Origin: Palsa-504 sp963808615
GTDB taxonomy: Bacteria; Actinomycetota; Actinomycetes; Streptosporangiales; Streptosporangiaceae
DNA length: 64,000 nt
Assembly (NCBI GenBank): GCA_963808615.1
Contig: CAWEGV010000013.1
Span: 124,001-188,000, forward strand
Reading direction: 5' to 3'
Position numbers and translations under genes: made by a program. Of this stretch, positions 35,305-43,405 are shown in pieces; the stretch's first letter is position 1; the number at the start of each line of letters is the position of its first letter. Below the pieces are notes generated by a model that saw only the letters and a program-made list of their open reading frames with translations, had not been told where the DNA came from and did not search any database.

Positions 35305-35825
35305 TGGCGCACCGTCCGCGCGAGCAGGTCCAGCCGGGCCGCGGTGTGGTCGATCCATCGTAGGTCAGCCTCCAGTCGGTAGAGCGCGTGGTCGGCGAGC
35401 AGCACGCCGAGCGGATCGGAGTCCCGCTTGAGCTCGGTGAGCTCGCGCATCCGCTGCAGGTGCGCGGCCCGCTGGACGTCCAGGTAGCCGTCGGCCGGCC
35501 GGTCGAGCATCAGGGCGAGCACCACCTTGGCGAACAGCTCGCTGGTCAGGTCCGGCTCTGGCGGGACCGGCTCGGCCAGCCACTGCTGCACATCGGCGGC
35601 GCCTGCCTCGGTGATGACGTATTTCCGGCGTTCGGGCCCGGCTCCCTGCTCGACGGGGCCGGGGATCGCCTTCCCGTCCCGGGCTAGCCGGGACAAGGTC
35701 GCGTACACCTGGCTGTAGCGCAGCGGCCTGCCCTGGCCGAAGTACGCGTCGTAGTCCCGTTTCAGGTCATATCCGTGGCTTGGCCCCCGCTCGAGCAAGC
35801 CAAGTAGCGTCAGCGGAACACTCAT
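35301..35825 (-). CDS. PadR family transcriptional regulator
   Basis: A 174-residue regulator. The N-terminal winged helix reads LTLLGLLERGPSHGYDLKRD, then LRYSQVYATLSRLARDG, and the wing ends RRKYVITEAG. The C-terminal helices are the dimerisation part of the Vir_act_alpha_C type. It heads a three-gene operon with an ABC ATPase and FtsX permease, each overlapping by 4 bp. A palindrome 7 bp upstream of its ATG is the probable autoregulatory operator. PadR proteins commonly repress drug efflux until the drug is bound. Confidence 0.92.
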   Translation of the reverse strand: MSVPLTLLGLLERGPSHGYDLKRDYDAYFGQGRPLRYSQVYATLSRLARDGKAIPGPVEQGAGPERRKYVITEAGAADVQQWLAEPVPPEPDLTSELFAKVVLALMLDRPADGYLDVQRAAHLQRMRELTELKRDSDPLGVLLADHALYRLEADLRWIDHTAARLDLLARTVRQ

Positions 35826-35831
35826 AACCGG

Positions 35832-35854
35832 GAGAATACCCTAAGAGTATTCTC
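35832..35854. promoter_or_regulatory. PadR operator palindrome
   Basis: GAGAATAC-CCTAAGA-GTATTCTC, perfect 8-bp arms with a 7-bp centre, located 7 bp upstream of the PadR start codon in an AT-richer patch. The position would block transcription of the whole PadR-ATPase-permease operon. Confidence 0.75.
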
Positions 35855-35904
35855 TGGGGAAGTAGTTTCGGAAGTCCGGTCCGAATGGTGAGTGCGACCT
35901 GGGC

Positions 35905-35955
35905 GAGCGGGACTTGCGCAAGAGCGGGACTTGCGCAGGAGCGGGACTTGCGCCA
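35905..35955. repeat. Three tandem 17-bp repeats
   Basis: GAGCGGGACTTGCGCAA and two near-copies in direct succession, in the gap between the PadR promoter and the gamma-glutamyltransferase gene. Unit differences are confined to the last two bases. No function is evident. Confidence 0.85.
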
Positions 35956-35995
35956 GAGCGCGATCGACTACCTCAGCGCCGCGGCCCGTGCTGGG

Positions 35996-37879
35996 CTAGC
36001 GGCCGACGGCGTAGCCTTGCATGCCGCGGGGGTTGGCCGCGGCATAGAGCATGCCGTTGCGGCGGGCCACGGCGCTGACCCGGCCGAGGGACCAGGCCGG
36101 CCGCACGTTGACCAGATGGCCGCGCCGCCGCAGGTCCTCGATGACGTCGGTCCCGGCCCGGGACTCGATGTCGAGCACGTTGGGCTGGGCCTGGCGCGGG
36201 TAGAACGACGACGGCATGTGCGCGGAGTGGAACGACGGGAAGTCGATCGCCTGCTGCAGGTTCATCCCGGTCAGCACGTGGTTGAGGAAGAACAGAAGCG
36301 TCCACTGGTCCTGCTGGTCACCGCCCGGCGTGCCGAAGGCCAGGTACGGCTCGCGGTCCCGCAGCGCCAGGCTGGGCGACAGCGTGGTCCGCGGTCGCTT
36401 CCCCGGCGCGAGCGTGGCGGGCAGACCCGGGATGAGGGTGAACATCTGGGCCCGGGTGCCGAGACAGAACCCGAGGCCCGGGATGACCGGCGAGGATTGC
36501 AGCCAGCCACCGCTCGGGGTGGCCGAGACCATGTTGCCGAACCGGTCGGCCACGTCCAGGTGGCAGGTGTCTCCGGCCCGGTAGCTCGATCCGGTCACCC
36601 GGTCCGGCCCGCTGGTCCGCATGGTCGGCTCGCCCGTGCCCGGGTCGAGCCGCGGCGCGGGCGGCTCGGCATCCAGGCTGGGAGCCTCGCTGGTGTCGTA
36701 GGGGCCGGCCGGGCCTCCGGACCGGAACGAGCGGGTGATGAACTCGGGCAGCCGCGGCTCGCGGCCGTCCGGAGCGCCAGGTCGCAGCTCGGCTGACGCC
36801 TGCGCCCCGACCAGGCGGCGCCGGGCCTCGGCGTAGCCGGCCGACAGCAGCGCCTTGACCGGCACATCGGTGAAATCGGGGTCGCCGTACCAGGCCTCGC
36901 GGTCGGCGAAGGCGAGCTTGGCGCATTCGATCACGGTGTGGATGAACTCCGCGCGGCCGGGGCCCATGGCGGCCAGGTCGAAGCCCTGGAGCAGGGCGAG
37001 CTGCTGGGCGAACACCGGGCCCTGGCCCCAGGGCCCGGTCTTGCACACGGTCAGGCCGCCGAAGTCGAAGGTCAGCGGCTCCTCAAGCCGCGGCCGCCAG
37101 GCCGACAGGTCGGCGTAGGACAGCAGCCCACGGTGCGGCCGGCCGGTCACGTCCATCACCTCGGCGGAGGCGACGTAGGCGGCGATCGTCTCGGCCACGA
37201 AGCCCTCGTAGTAGGCCCGCCGGGCCGCCTCGATCTGCTCGTCGCGGTCGCCGCTGGCGGCTTCGGCCTCGGCCAGGATGCGCCGGTAGGTGGCGGCCAG
37301 CGCCGGGTTGGCGAACCGGGAGCCGGGCGCGGGCACCTGGCCGCCCGGCAGGTAGACCTCGGCCGAGCTCGGCCAGTGGTCGCGGAACAGGTCAGCCACG
37401 CTGGCGATGCCCCAGCTGATCGCGGGCAGCAGCGGGTAGCCGCCGGCCGCGTAGCCGATCGCGTAGTCCATCACGTCTCGCAGGCGCAGCGTGCCGTACT
37501 CCCGCAGCAGCAGCAGCCATGCACCGAACGCCCCCGGCACGCAGGCGGCGAGCAGCCCGCTGCCGGGCACCAGGTCGAGCCCGAGGTCGCCGAACGCCTC
37601 AGGCGTGGCGGCCGCGGGCGCCGGGCCCTGACCGCACAGGACGAAGGTCTCCTGTCGGCCTGCGTGGTGGGCAATGACCGGGACCTCGCCGCCCGGCCCG
37701 TTCAGGTGCGGCTCGGCAACCTGGAGCACCAGCGCGGCGGCGACGGCCGCGTCGAACGCGTTACCGCCCCGCTCGAGAACGGCCATGCCCGCCGCCGAGG
37801 CGAGCCAGTGGGTCGAGGCCACCATGCCGAACGTGCCCGCCAGCTCTGGCCGGGTCGTGAACTCCGGAATATCGCCCAT
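35996..37879 (-). CDS. Gamma-glutamyltransferase family protein
   Basis: A 627-residue Ntn-hydrolase that should cleave itself into large and small subunits. The family opening is AGMAVLERGGNAFDAAVAAA; GPGGEVPVIA binds substrate. The predicted nucleophile is Thr438 in GDTCHLDVADRFGNMVSATP, where the second Thr of the usual TTH motif is Cys; SGGWLQSS follows later. There is no signal peptide, so the enzyme may be cytoplasmic, unlike classical GGT. Members of this subgroup include acylases and hydrolases of unknown substrate. It stands apart from its neighbours. Confidence 0.88.
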   Translation of the reverse strand: MGDIPEFTTRPELAGTFGMVASTHWLASAAGMAVLERGGNAFDAAVAAALVLQVAEPHLNGPGGEVPVIAHHAGRQETFVLCGQGPAPAAATPEAFGDLGLDLVPGSGLLAACVPGAFGAWLLLLREYGTLRLRDVMDYAIGYAAGGYPLLPAISWGIASVADLFRDHWPSSAEVYLPGGQVPAPGSRFANPALAATYRRILAEAEAASGDRDEQIEAARRAYYEGFVAETIAAYVASAEVMDVTGRPHRGLLSYADLSAWRPRLEEPLTFDFGGLTVCKTGPWGQGPVFAQQLALLQGFDLAAMGPGRAEFIHTVIECAKLAFADREAWYGDPDFTDVPVKALLSAGYAEARRRLVGAQASAELRPGAPDGREPRLPEFITRSFRSGGPAGPYDTSEAPSLDAEPPAPRLDPGTGEPTMRTSGPDRVTGSSYRAGDTCHLDVADRFGNMVSATPSGGWLQSSPVIPGLGFCLGTRAQMFTLIPGLPATLAPGKRPRTTLSPSLALRDREPYLAFGTPGGDQQDQWTLLFFLNHVLTGMNLQQAIDFPSFHSAHMPSSFYPRQAQPNVLDIESRAGTDVIEDLRRRGHLVNVRPAWSLGRVSAVARRNGMLYAAANPRGMQGYAVGR

Positions 37880-38040
37880 GACCCGATCCTCTCACTGCGG
37901 CCCATCCAGGCCGCCGCCTCCCCGGGCCCAGGTCCCGGTGAAGTCGGGGCGCGGCGGCCTGTGTGTCGGCTGGCGGAATCGGGCAGCATCCCCGATGATT
38001 ACTCATCGCTATCATCCAGCGACCGTGAGGTGACAAGGAC

Positions 38041-38739
38041 ATGCACACGACTTCCCCCGTCGGTCCTCGGGCGAGCGGGCGGCGCCGCGGGCAGCTGGCG
38101 CTGGCCGCGGCCCTGGCGGCCGCCGCCGCGGGCCTGCTCGCGGCGTGCGGTTCGGCGATCGCGCCTACCACCGCGGCTTCCAGTCCGGCCAGCAGCGCGG
38201 CCGCGTCGAGCCATGCCACGCGGCCAGCGGCGGCTGGGTCTACGTCGCCTGCCCCGGCCGGAGTGCCCGGGATGCCCGGCCTGGCCGTCTGCCCGGCCGC
38301 CTCGCTGCGGGTGATGGTGGACACCAGCCAGGCGGACGGCGCGGCGGGCAGCACGTACTACCCGGTCGACTTCATCAACATCTCGGACACGCCGTGCGGG
38401 ATGTACGGCTTCCCTGGCCTGTCGTTCGTCACCGCGGACGGCGGCTCCGGCCAGCAGATCGGCGCGGCGGCGCAGCGCAACCCGGCGTTCGGCGACCTGG
38501 CGGTCCGCCTGACGGCCGGCGGCGTCGCGCACGCCTGGCTGCAGGTGGCGCAGGCGGCCAACTACCCGGCTTCGGCCTGCCGGCCGGTCACGGCGCACTG
38601 GCTGCGGATTTTCCCGCCCGGGGATACCGGGGCCGTCTACGTGGGCCAGTCCTTCCCGGCTTGCCGCGACAGCAGCGCGCAGCTGCTGACCGTGACGCCG
38701 GTCCGCTCCGGCAACGGCAAGCAGGGCGTCACGCCGTAG
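38041..38739 (+). CDS. DUF4232 lipoprotein
   Basis: A 232-residue exported lipoprotein. The N-terminus has RRRGQLALAAALAAAAAG followed by the lipobox LLAAC, then a 50-residue Ala/Ser/Thr linker. The DUF4232 domain runs from about residue 85, beginning CPAASLRVMVDTSQADG, with FINISDTPCGMYGFPGLSFV and PASACRPVTAHWLRIF, and has four conserved Cys that probably form disulfides. The function of the domain is unknown. The next gene starts 28 bp downstream on the same strand. Confidence 0.88.
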   Translation: MHTTSPVGPRASGRRRGQLALAAALAAAAAGLLAACGSAIAPTTAASSPASSAAASSHATRPAAAGSTSPAPAGVPGMPGLAVCPAASLRVMVDTSQADGAAGSTYYPVDFINISDTPCGMYGFPGLSFVTADGGSGQQIGAAAQRNPAFGDLAVRLTAGGVAHAWLQVAQAANYPASACRPVTAHWLRIFPPGDTGAVYVGQSFPACRDSSAQLLTVTPVRSGNGKQGVTP

Positions 38740-38767
38740 CCGCGGGCCGGCGCGGTAACGTCTGCCC

Positions 38768-40315
38768 ATGGACTTGTCGGCGAGGCTGCGCGCGGTCTGC
38801 GACCTGAACGTGGCCGAGATGCGCGAGTACAGCGGACGGCACGAATACGACGGCCAGCCGCAGGACCTGTCCCCGGATGGGGTGCGGGCCGGGCTGGCCC
38901 GGCTGGCGGCGGCGCGGGCCGCAGGCGAGCGAGCGCCGGACCCGCACGACGAGGCCCAGCTGGCCGCGGCCGAGGATGCGACCCAGGTCACCTTGGCCCG
39001 GCTCGAGCAGCATCGCCGTAACCCGCTCCGCCACCTCGGGGAGTTCGACCTGGCCGATTACGACCGGGGTTACGCCCCGACGGCGGAGCGGGACGCGGCG
39101 CGGGCCGAGCACCTGGCGGCCTGGCCGCGGCTCGCGGATGCGGCGGTCGAATCCCTGGACCAGGTCAGCGCCCCGGTCGCGCAGGCGCTGCTCGGCGCGG
39201 TACGCGGCCTGGCGGCGGGGCTGACCGCCAAGCCAGGCCACCGCGGTGCCCCGGACGAGGCGCATCGCGAGGCGGCGCTGGCCGCGCACGCGCGCTTCGC
39301 GGCCCACGTCGAGCGGGCCGCGGGCGAGGGCGATCCGGACCCGGCGCTGGGCGGTCCGGGGCTGGCCGCGCTGATGGGCAGCGCGGAGGCCCTGCCGGTC
39401 GATGTGGGCAGGCTGGCCGAGCAGGCCGACGCGGAACGTGACCGGCTGCACGCCCTGCTGGCCGAGGGGTGCGCGCAGGTGGCGCCGGGCCGGCCCGCGC
39501 TTGAGGTGGCTCGTGAGCTGGTCCGGCAGCATCCGGACGGGGCCGGGGTAATCGACGCGGCCCGGGTCTGGACGCAGCAGGTCATCGACTTCACCCGGGA
39601 GCACGACCTGGTGCCCTATCACGACGGCACCTGCCTGGTCGGCCCGGCGCCCGAGTCGCGGCGGTGGGCCATGGCGATGATGTCGCCGGCCGCGCCGGGC
39701 GAGCCGGACGGCCCGTCGTGGTTTCACATCACTCCGCCCGAGGAGACGTGGCCCGAGCGCGAGAAGGAGGAGTGGCTGGAGGTGTTCAGCGACACGACCC
39801 TGCCCGGCATCGCCGTGCACGAGGTCGCGCCCGGCCACTTCTCCCATGGCCGTGCGCTGCGGCAGCTGACCTCACCGGTCCGCCGCACCGTGCACTCGAG
39901 CGCGTTCGTGGAGGGCTGGGCGCACTACGCCGAGGAGATGTGCGTCGAGGAAGGCTTCGGCGGCGGTGATCCCCGGATCGCGATCGGGGTCTGGCTGGAG
40001 GCGCTGGTCCGGGCGACCCGGCTGGCCTGCGCCATCGGGGTGCACACGGCCGGGATGACGGTGCAGGACGCGGCCCGCAGGTTCGAGGCGGACACCCACC
40101 TGTCCGGTCCCGCCGCGCTGTCCGAGGCCCGCCGGGCCACTTTCGATCCGACCTACGGCCGGTACACCTGGGGCAAGCTGGAGATCATCAAGCTGCGCGG
40201 GCGGGCCAGGGCCGAGTGGGGGCCGGGCTTCACGCTGCAGCGCTTCCACCGGGCCCTCATGGACCTCGGCTCTCCCCCGCTCGGCCTGCTCGGTACCGCC
40301 CTCGAGCGCGGCTGA
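38768..40315 (+). CDS. DUF885 family protein, putative zinc metallopeptidase
   Basis: A 515-residue soluble protein. The predicted metal site is His351-Glu352...His357 in VHEVAPGHFSHG, followed by FVEGWAHYAEEMCVEE supplying another acidic ligand, the pattern of DUF885 proteins. The N-terminal half is helical with several acidic, Ala-rich helices. The lack of a signal sequence suggests a cytoplasmic peptidase or esterase of unknown substrate. It is 28 bp after the DUF4232 lipoprotein gene and 33 bp before the next lipoprotein gene, so the three may be co-transcribed. Confidence 0.88.
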   Translation: MDLSARLRAVCDLNVAEMREYSGRHEYDGQPQDLSPDGVRAGLARLAAARAAGERAPDPHDEAQLAAAEDATQVTLARLEQHRRNPLRHLGEFDLADYDRGYAPTAERDAARAEHLAAWPRLADAAVESLDQVSAPVAQALLGAVRGLAAGLTAKPGHRGAPDEAHREAALAAHARFAAHVERAAGEGDPDPALGGPGLAALMGSAEALPVDVGRLAEQADAERDRLHALLAEGCAQVAPGRPALEVARELVRQHPDGAGVIDAARVWTQQVIDFTREHDLVPYHDGTCLVGPAPESRRWAMAMMSPAAPGEPDGPSWFHITPPEETWPEREKEEWLEVFSDTTLPGIAVHEVAPGHFSHGRALRQLTSPVRRTVHSSAFVEGWAHYAEEMCVEEGFGGGDPRIAIGVWLEALVRATRLACAIGVHTAGMTVQDAARRFEADTHLSGPAALSEARRATFDPTYGRYTWGKLEIIKLRGRARAEWGPGFTLQRFHRALMDLGSPPLGLLGTALERG

Positions 40316-40348
40316 CGGCCGGGGACGCAAGCGGAGTAGCCTGTGGGC

Positions 40349-40825
40349 ATGCGCAGACTGGTCTCGGTCCTCGGCCTCGCGGGCGCGCTGCTGCTGGCGG
40401 CGGTCGGGGTGACCGGGTGCGCCACGGCCAGCGCCGCATCGTCGATCACCATCGCCAGCGCGTACGTGCCGCAGCCGACCACGCCCGGGGAAACGGTCGC
40501 CTACCTGGACATCCGCAACAACGGCCACGCGGACCGGCTGATCTCGGTGCGGACCAGCGTGGGCGGGAAGGTGCAGCTGCGGGCGCCGGTGGCGGAGCAC
40601 ACCGGGGTGCTCACCATGCGGACCGTGACCGACATCCCCATCCCGGCGGATTCCCTGGTCCGGCTCAACCCCGACAGCTACCACCTGCTGATCACGGGCG
40701 CGGGTGCCATGTATGACGGCAAGGACATCACGCTGCGGCTCACCTTCGCCGGGGCGGGCACGATCACCATCCTGGCCCTGGTGACCAATCCCGAGTCGGG
40801 CGGGAGCAGTTACTTCCTCAACTGA
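40349..40825 (+). CDS. PCu(A)C-like copper chaperone lipoprotein with altered metal ligands
   Basis: A 158-residue protein from the ATG at 40349. The signal ends in the lipobox VTGC. The fold matches PCuAC proteins, which deliver copper to cytochrome oxidase: ITIASAYVPQP, GETVAYLDIRNNGHADRLIS, then VAEHTGVLTMRTVTDIPIPA and LNPDSYHLLITGA, ending DITLRLTFAGAGTITILALV. The first His and Met are kept, but the last H-x-M motif reads YHLLI, so the final Met is missing and copper affinity may be lowered. It converges on and overlaps the methyltransferase gene by 16 bp. Confidence 0.8.
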   Translation: MRRLVSVLGLAGALLLAAVGVTGCATASAASSITIASAYVPQPTTPGETVAYLDIRNNGHADRLISVRTSVGGKVQLRAPVAEHTGVLTMRTVTDIPIPADSLVRLNPDSYHLLITGAGAMYDGKDITLRLTFAGAGTITILALVTNPESGGSSYFLN

Positions 40826-41622
40826 GCCACCGCGCCCAGGGTGGGCCCGGGCAGCGGCTTCCGGTCGGTGTTGAACTCCGGTCGCCACTCCGGCAGGCTG
40901 ACCAGGCCCGGTTCGGCCAGGTCGAAGCCGTCCAGCAATTCCATGATCTGCGCCCGCGACCTGAGCGTGAACGGCATCCGCGCGCCCGCGTAGGTGTGGG
41001 TGGCCTCGGCCAGCATCTCCGGATCGGCGCCGTCGGAGGTGCCGACCGACAGGGCCAGGTAGCTGCCGGGCGCCATGTGCTCGCGGAACCTGGCGATGAT
41101 CCTCGGTGCGCCCTCGTCGTGGCTGATGAAGTGCAGCACGCTCATCAGCAGCACCGCGACCGGCTGCGTGAAGTCCAGGCAGGCGGCCACCGCCGGGTGA
41201 GCCAGCACGGCGTCCGGATCCCGCACGTCGCCGCGAATGGTGATGACACCGTCCCGCGTGGCGAGCAGGGCGTCGTTATGCGCCACCACGATCGGATCGT
41301 GGTCCACGTAGACGACCCGGGCGCCGGGCACGTTGTCCCGGGCCACCTCGTGCACGCTGGGCGAGGTGGGCAGGCCGCTGCCCAGGTCGAGATACTGGGC
41401 GATGCCCTGGCGGCCCAGGAAGCGCACCGCCCGGACCAGGAAGCCACGGTTAGCCAGGGCCATCCGCCTCGGGTCGAGCCGGGACTCCATCAGCTTCTCC
41501 GCGGCGGCCCGGTCCACGGTGAAGTTGTCCTTGCCGTATAGCAAGTAGTCGTAGATCCGGGCGATGCTGGGCCGGCTGGCGTCGACGCCCTCCGGGACCC
41601 GCGGTTCGTACTCCCTGGTCAC
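40810..41622 (-). CDS. SAM-dependent methyltransferase (Methyltransf_19 / DUF574 type)
   Basis: A 270-residue protein. I prefer the GTG at 41622 (TREYEPRVPEG), which has a GAGGAG ribosome site, over a TTG eight codons earlier. The family-specific N-terminus is ARIYDYLLYGKDNFTVDRAA; the SAM site is YLDLGSGLPTSPSVHEVA with VVYVDHDPIVVAH. Proteins of this large actinobacterial family are mostly of unknown target. The 3' end overlaps the PCuAC-like gene on the other strand. Confidence 0.9.
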   Translation of the reverse strand: MTREYEPRVPEGVDASRPSIARIYDYLLYGKDNFTVDRAAAEKLMESRLDPRRMALANRGFLVRAVRFLGRQGIAQYLDLGSGLPTSPSVHEVARDNVPGARVVYVDHDPIVVAHNDALLATRDGVITIRGDVRDPDAVLAHPAVAACLDFTQPVAVLLMSVLHFISHDEGAPRIIARFREHMAPGSYLALSVGTSDGADPEMLAEATHTYAGARMPFTLRSRAQIMELLDGFDLAEPGLVSLPEWRPEFNTDRKPLPGPTLGAVAQLRK

Positions 41623-41829
41623 CGAGCTCCTCGCGCGCAAGGGCAACCTCCCTCTGCAACCGTTTGCAGCCCAGGCTACATCATGGTCCCGGTGACGCCG
41701 GGCCGAAGGGCTAAGCCCGCGAGGCCGGCGTCGGCCGGGGCCCGGCGGGTCAGCGGCATCCGCGACCTGGTCTCCTGGTCAGCGGGGGGTGTAGACGCCG
41801 ATGCGGGCATCGGGCAGGACCGGGAGGTC

Positions 41830-42045
41830 CAGCTCGCGGCCCGGACACCAGCACCAGGCGCGCCATCTGCCGGCCGACGGTGGCGTGGAACATGTCCTTG
41901 ATCGTGCGCAGCTCCGCGTCCCGCCCGGTAAGCGGGCCTCCAAGCCGTCCATCCGCTGGCTGGCTCCGACCCAGGACAGAACCCTGATAGCCCGCCACAG
42001 CTCCTGCGGCTCGGTCTTCCCCTTCAGCGGCTTGAGCCGTGTCAA
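41830..42045 (-). pseudogene. Fragment of an adenylate/guanylate cyclase-AAA ATPase type regulator
   Basis: One frame gives TRLKPLKGKTEPQELWRAIR and VGASQRMDGLEA; a second frame continues it as PLTGRDAELRTIKDMFHATV and RLVLVSG. This is the junction between a cyclase domain and the following P-loop ATPase in large cyclase-AAA proteins. There is a frameshift near 41940, and both the cyclase domain and most of the ATPase are missing, including the Walker A motif. The surrounding bases 41647-42083 contain no other gene. Confidence 0.7.
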
Positions 42046-42083
42046 GCCCGTCGCGACGGGACGGCGGTCGCTAGGCTTGGCCG

Positions 42084-42932
42084 GTGCGGGTGCAATTCTG
42101 CGGTGTCCGCGGGTCCACGCCGGCGCCTGGTCCCGACTTCGTAAGGTACGGAGGCCACACCTCCTGCGTGGCGGTGGCTCATGACGGCGCCGCCCCGACG
42201 CTGATCCTCGACGTGGGCACCGGGGTGCGCCGGGTTACCGGGCTGCTGGGCGGCCGGGCGTTCACCGGCACCATCCTGCTCACGCACCTGCACTGGGACC
42301 ATGTCCAGGGGCTGCCGTTCTTCCAGGCCGGCGACCGGGACGACGCCAGGGTCAGGCTGCTGCTGCCGGACCAGCAGGACGGCACCAGCGCCGAGGAGGT
42401 GCTGGCCCGGGCGATGTCGCCGCCGCATTTCCCGATCCGGCCCGGCCAGCTGCGTGGCAGCTGGACCTTCGGCACCGTGTCGCCTGGCCAGTTCGAGACG
42501 GGCGGGTTCACGGTGGTGGCCCGCGAGATCCCGCACAAGGGCGGCCGGACGATCGGCTACCGGGTCAGTGACGGGCGCTCGGTCCTGGCCTACGTCACCG
42601 ACCACTGCCCGGCCGTGCTGGGGTCAGGACCTGACGGCTGGGGCGAGTACCACGCGGCCGCGGTCGAACTGGCCGCGGGGGCCGACGTGCTGATCCACGA
42701 CGCCCAGCTGCTGCCCGCCGAACAGGCCCAGGCGGTGTTCGGTCATCCGGTGGCCGACTACGCGGTGGGCCTGGCCCGGCGGGCCGGGGCCCGCCGGGTC
42801 GAGCTGTTCCACCACAAGCCGGACCGGACCGACGACGAGCTCGACCAGCTGGCACGCCGGTTCGCGACGTGCCCGGTGCCGGTCGCGGTGGCCGCAGAGG
42901 GGCGGACACTCGATCTGCCCCTCAGCCAATAG
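42084..42932 (+). CDS. MBL-fold metallo-hydrolase
   Basis: A 282-residue protein from a GTG start. The beginning RVQFCGVRGSTPAPGPDFVR and RYGGHTSCVAV, with the metal motif LTHLHWDHVQGLPFF, places it in the phnP/RNase Z-like MBL group that acts on phosphodiesters, often cyclic ones; DHCPAVLG and LIHDAQLLPAE carry further ligands. It converges with a stand-alone cNMP-binding protein gene (16 bp between stops), which may hint at nucleotide signalling, but that is only suggestive. Confidence 0.88.
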   Translation: MRVQFCGVRGSTPAPGPDFVRYGGHTSCVAVAHDGAAPTLILDVGTGVRRVTGLLGGRAFTGTILLTHLHWDHVQGLPFFQAGDRDDARVRLLLPDQQDGTSAEEVLARAMSPPHFPIRPGQLRGSWTFGTVSPGQFETGGFTVVAREIPHKGGRTIGYRVSDGRSVLAYVTDHCPAVLGSGPDGWGEYHAAAVELAAGADVLIHDAQLLPAEQAQAVFGHPVADYAVGLARRAGARRVELFHHKPDRTDDELDQLARRFATCPVPVAVAAEGRTLDLPLSQ

Positions 42933-42948
42933 GCCTGCGGCGGTTGGG

Positions 42949-43359
42949 TCAGGAGCGGGCTTCGGCCTCACGAACGCGCTTCACCATCAGTTCGAGCAGA
43001 GCCCAGGCGGTCTCGGGATGCTCCATGGCGAAGGGACGGAAAACCCATGCGGTGAACATCAGGCAGGTCAATTCCGTATCGGCGGTGATCTTCGCTGACC
43101 GGGCCGAGTGGTCGATCAGGGCCATCTCGCCGAAGTAGTCACCGGGTCCGAGCGTGCGTGCGGTCCGCCCGTGCACGCTGACCGAGGCCTGACCGGCCAT
43201 GATGACACCGAAGGTGACGCCGGTCTCCTCCTCGTCGGTGAGCACCGTGCCGGGGGGAAACGTGCGCTCGTGTGCGTCCTTGGCCAGCCGGTCCAGTTCC
43301 CTCTTGGACAGCATCGAGAACAGCGGGACCTTAGCAAGTACTTCTTGAGCCGTTGTCAT
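42949..43359 (-). CDS. Stand-alone cyclic-nucleotide-binding domain protein
   Basis: A 136-residue protein that is nearly all one Crp-type beta-roll: LAKVPLFSMLSKRELDRLAK, then GQASVSVHGRTARTLGPGDY and FGEMALIDHSARSAKITADT with the phosphate-binding Arg in place. No DNA-binding, transport or kinase domain follows. Such single-domain proteins may act by protein contact. It is divergent from an alpha/beta hydrolase gene with 46 bp between the starts. Confidence 0.9.
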   Translation of the reverse strand: MTTAQEVLAKVPLFSMLSKRELDRLAKDAHERTFPPGTVLTDEEETGVTFGVIMAGQASVSVHGRTARTLGPGDYFGEMALIDHSARSAKITADTELTCLMFTAWVFRPFAMEHPETAWALLELMVKRVREAEARS

Positions 43360-43405
43360 GGCAGGATGCTACGCTCCTCCACCGGGCGCCTACCGAGGAG
43401 GAGCG

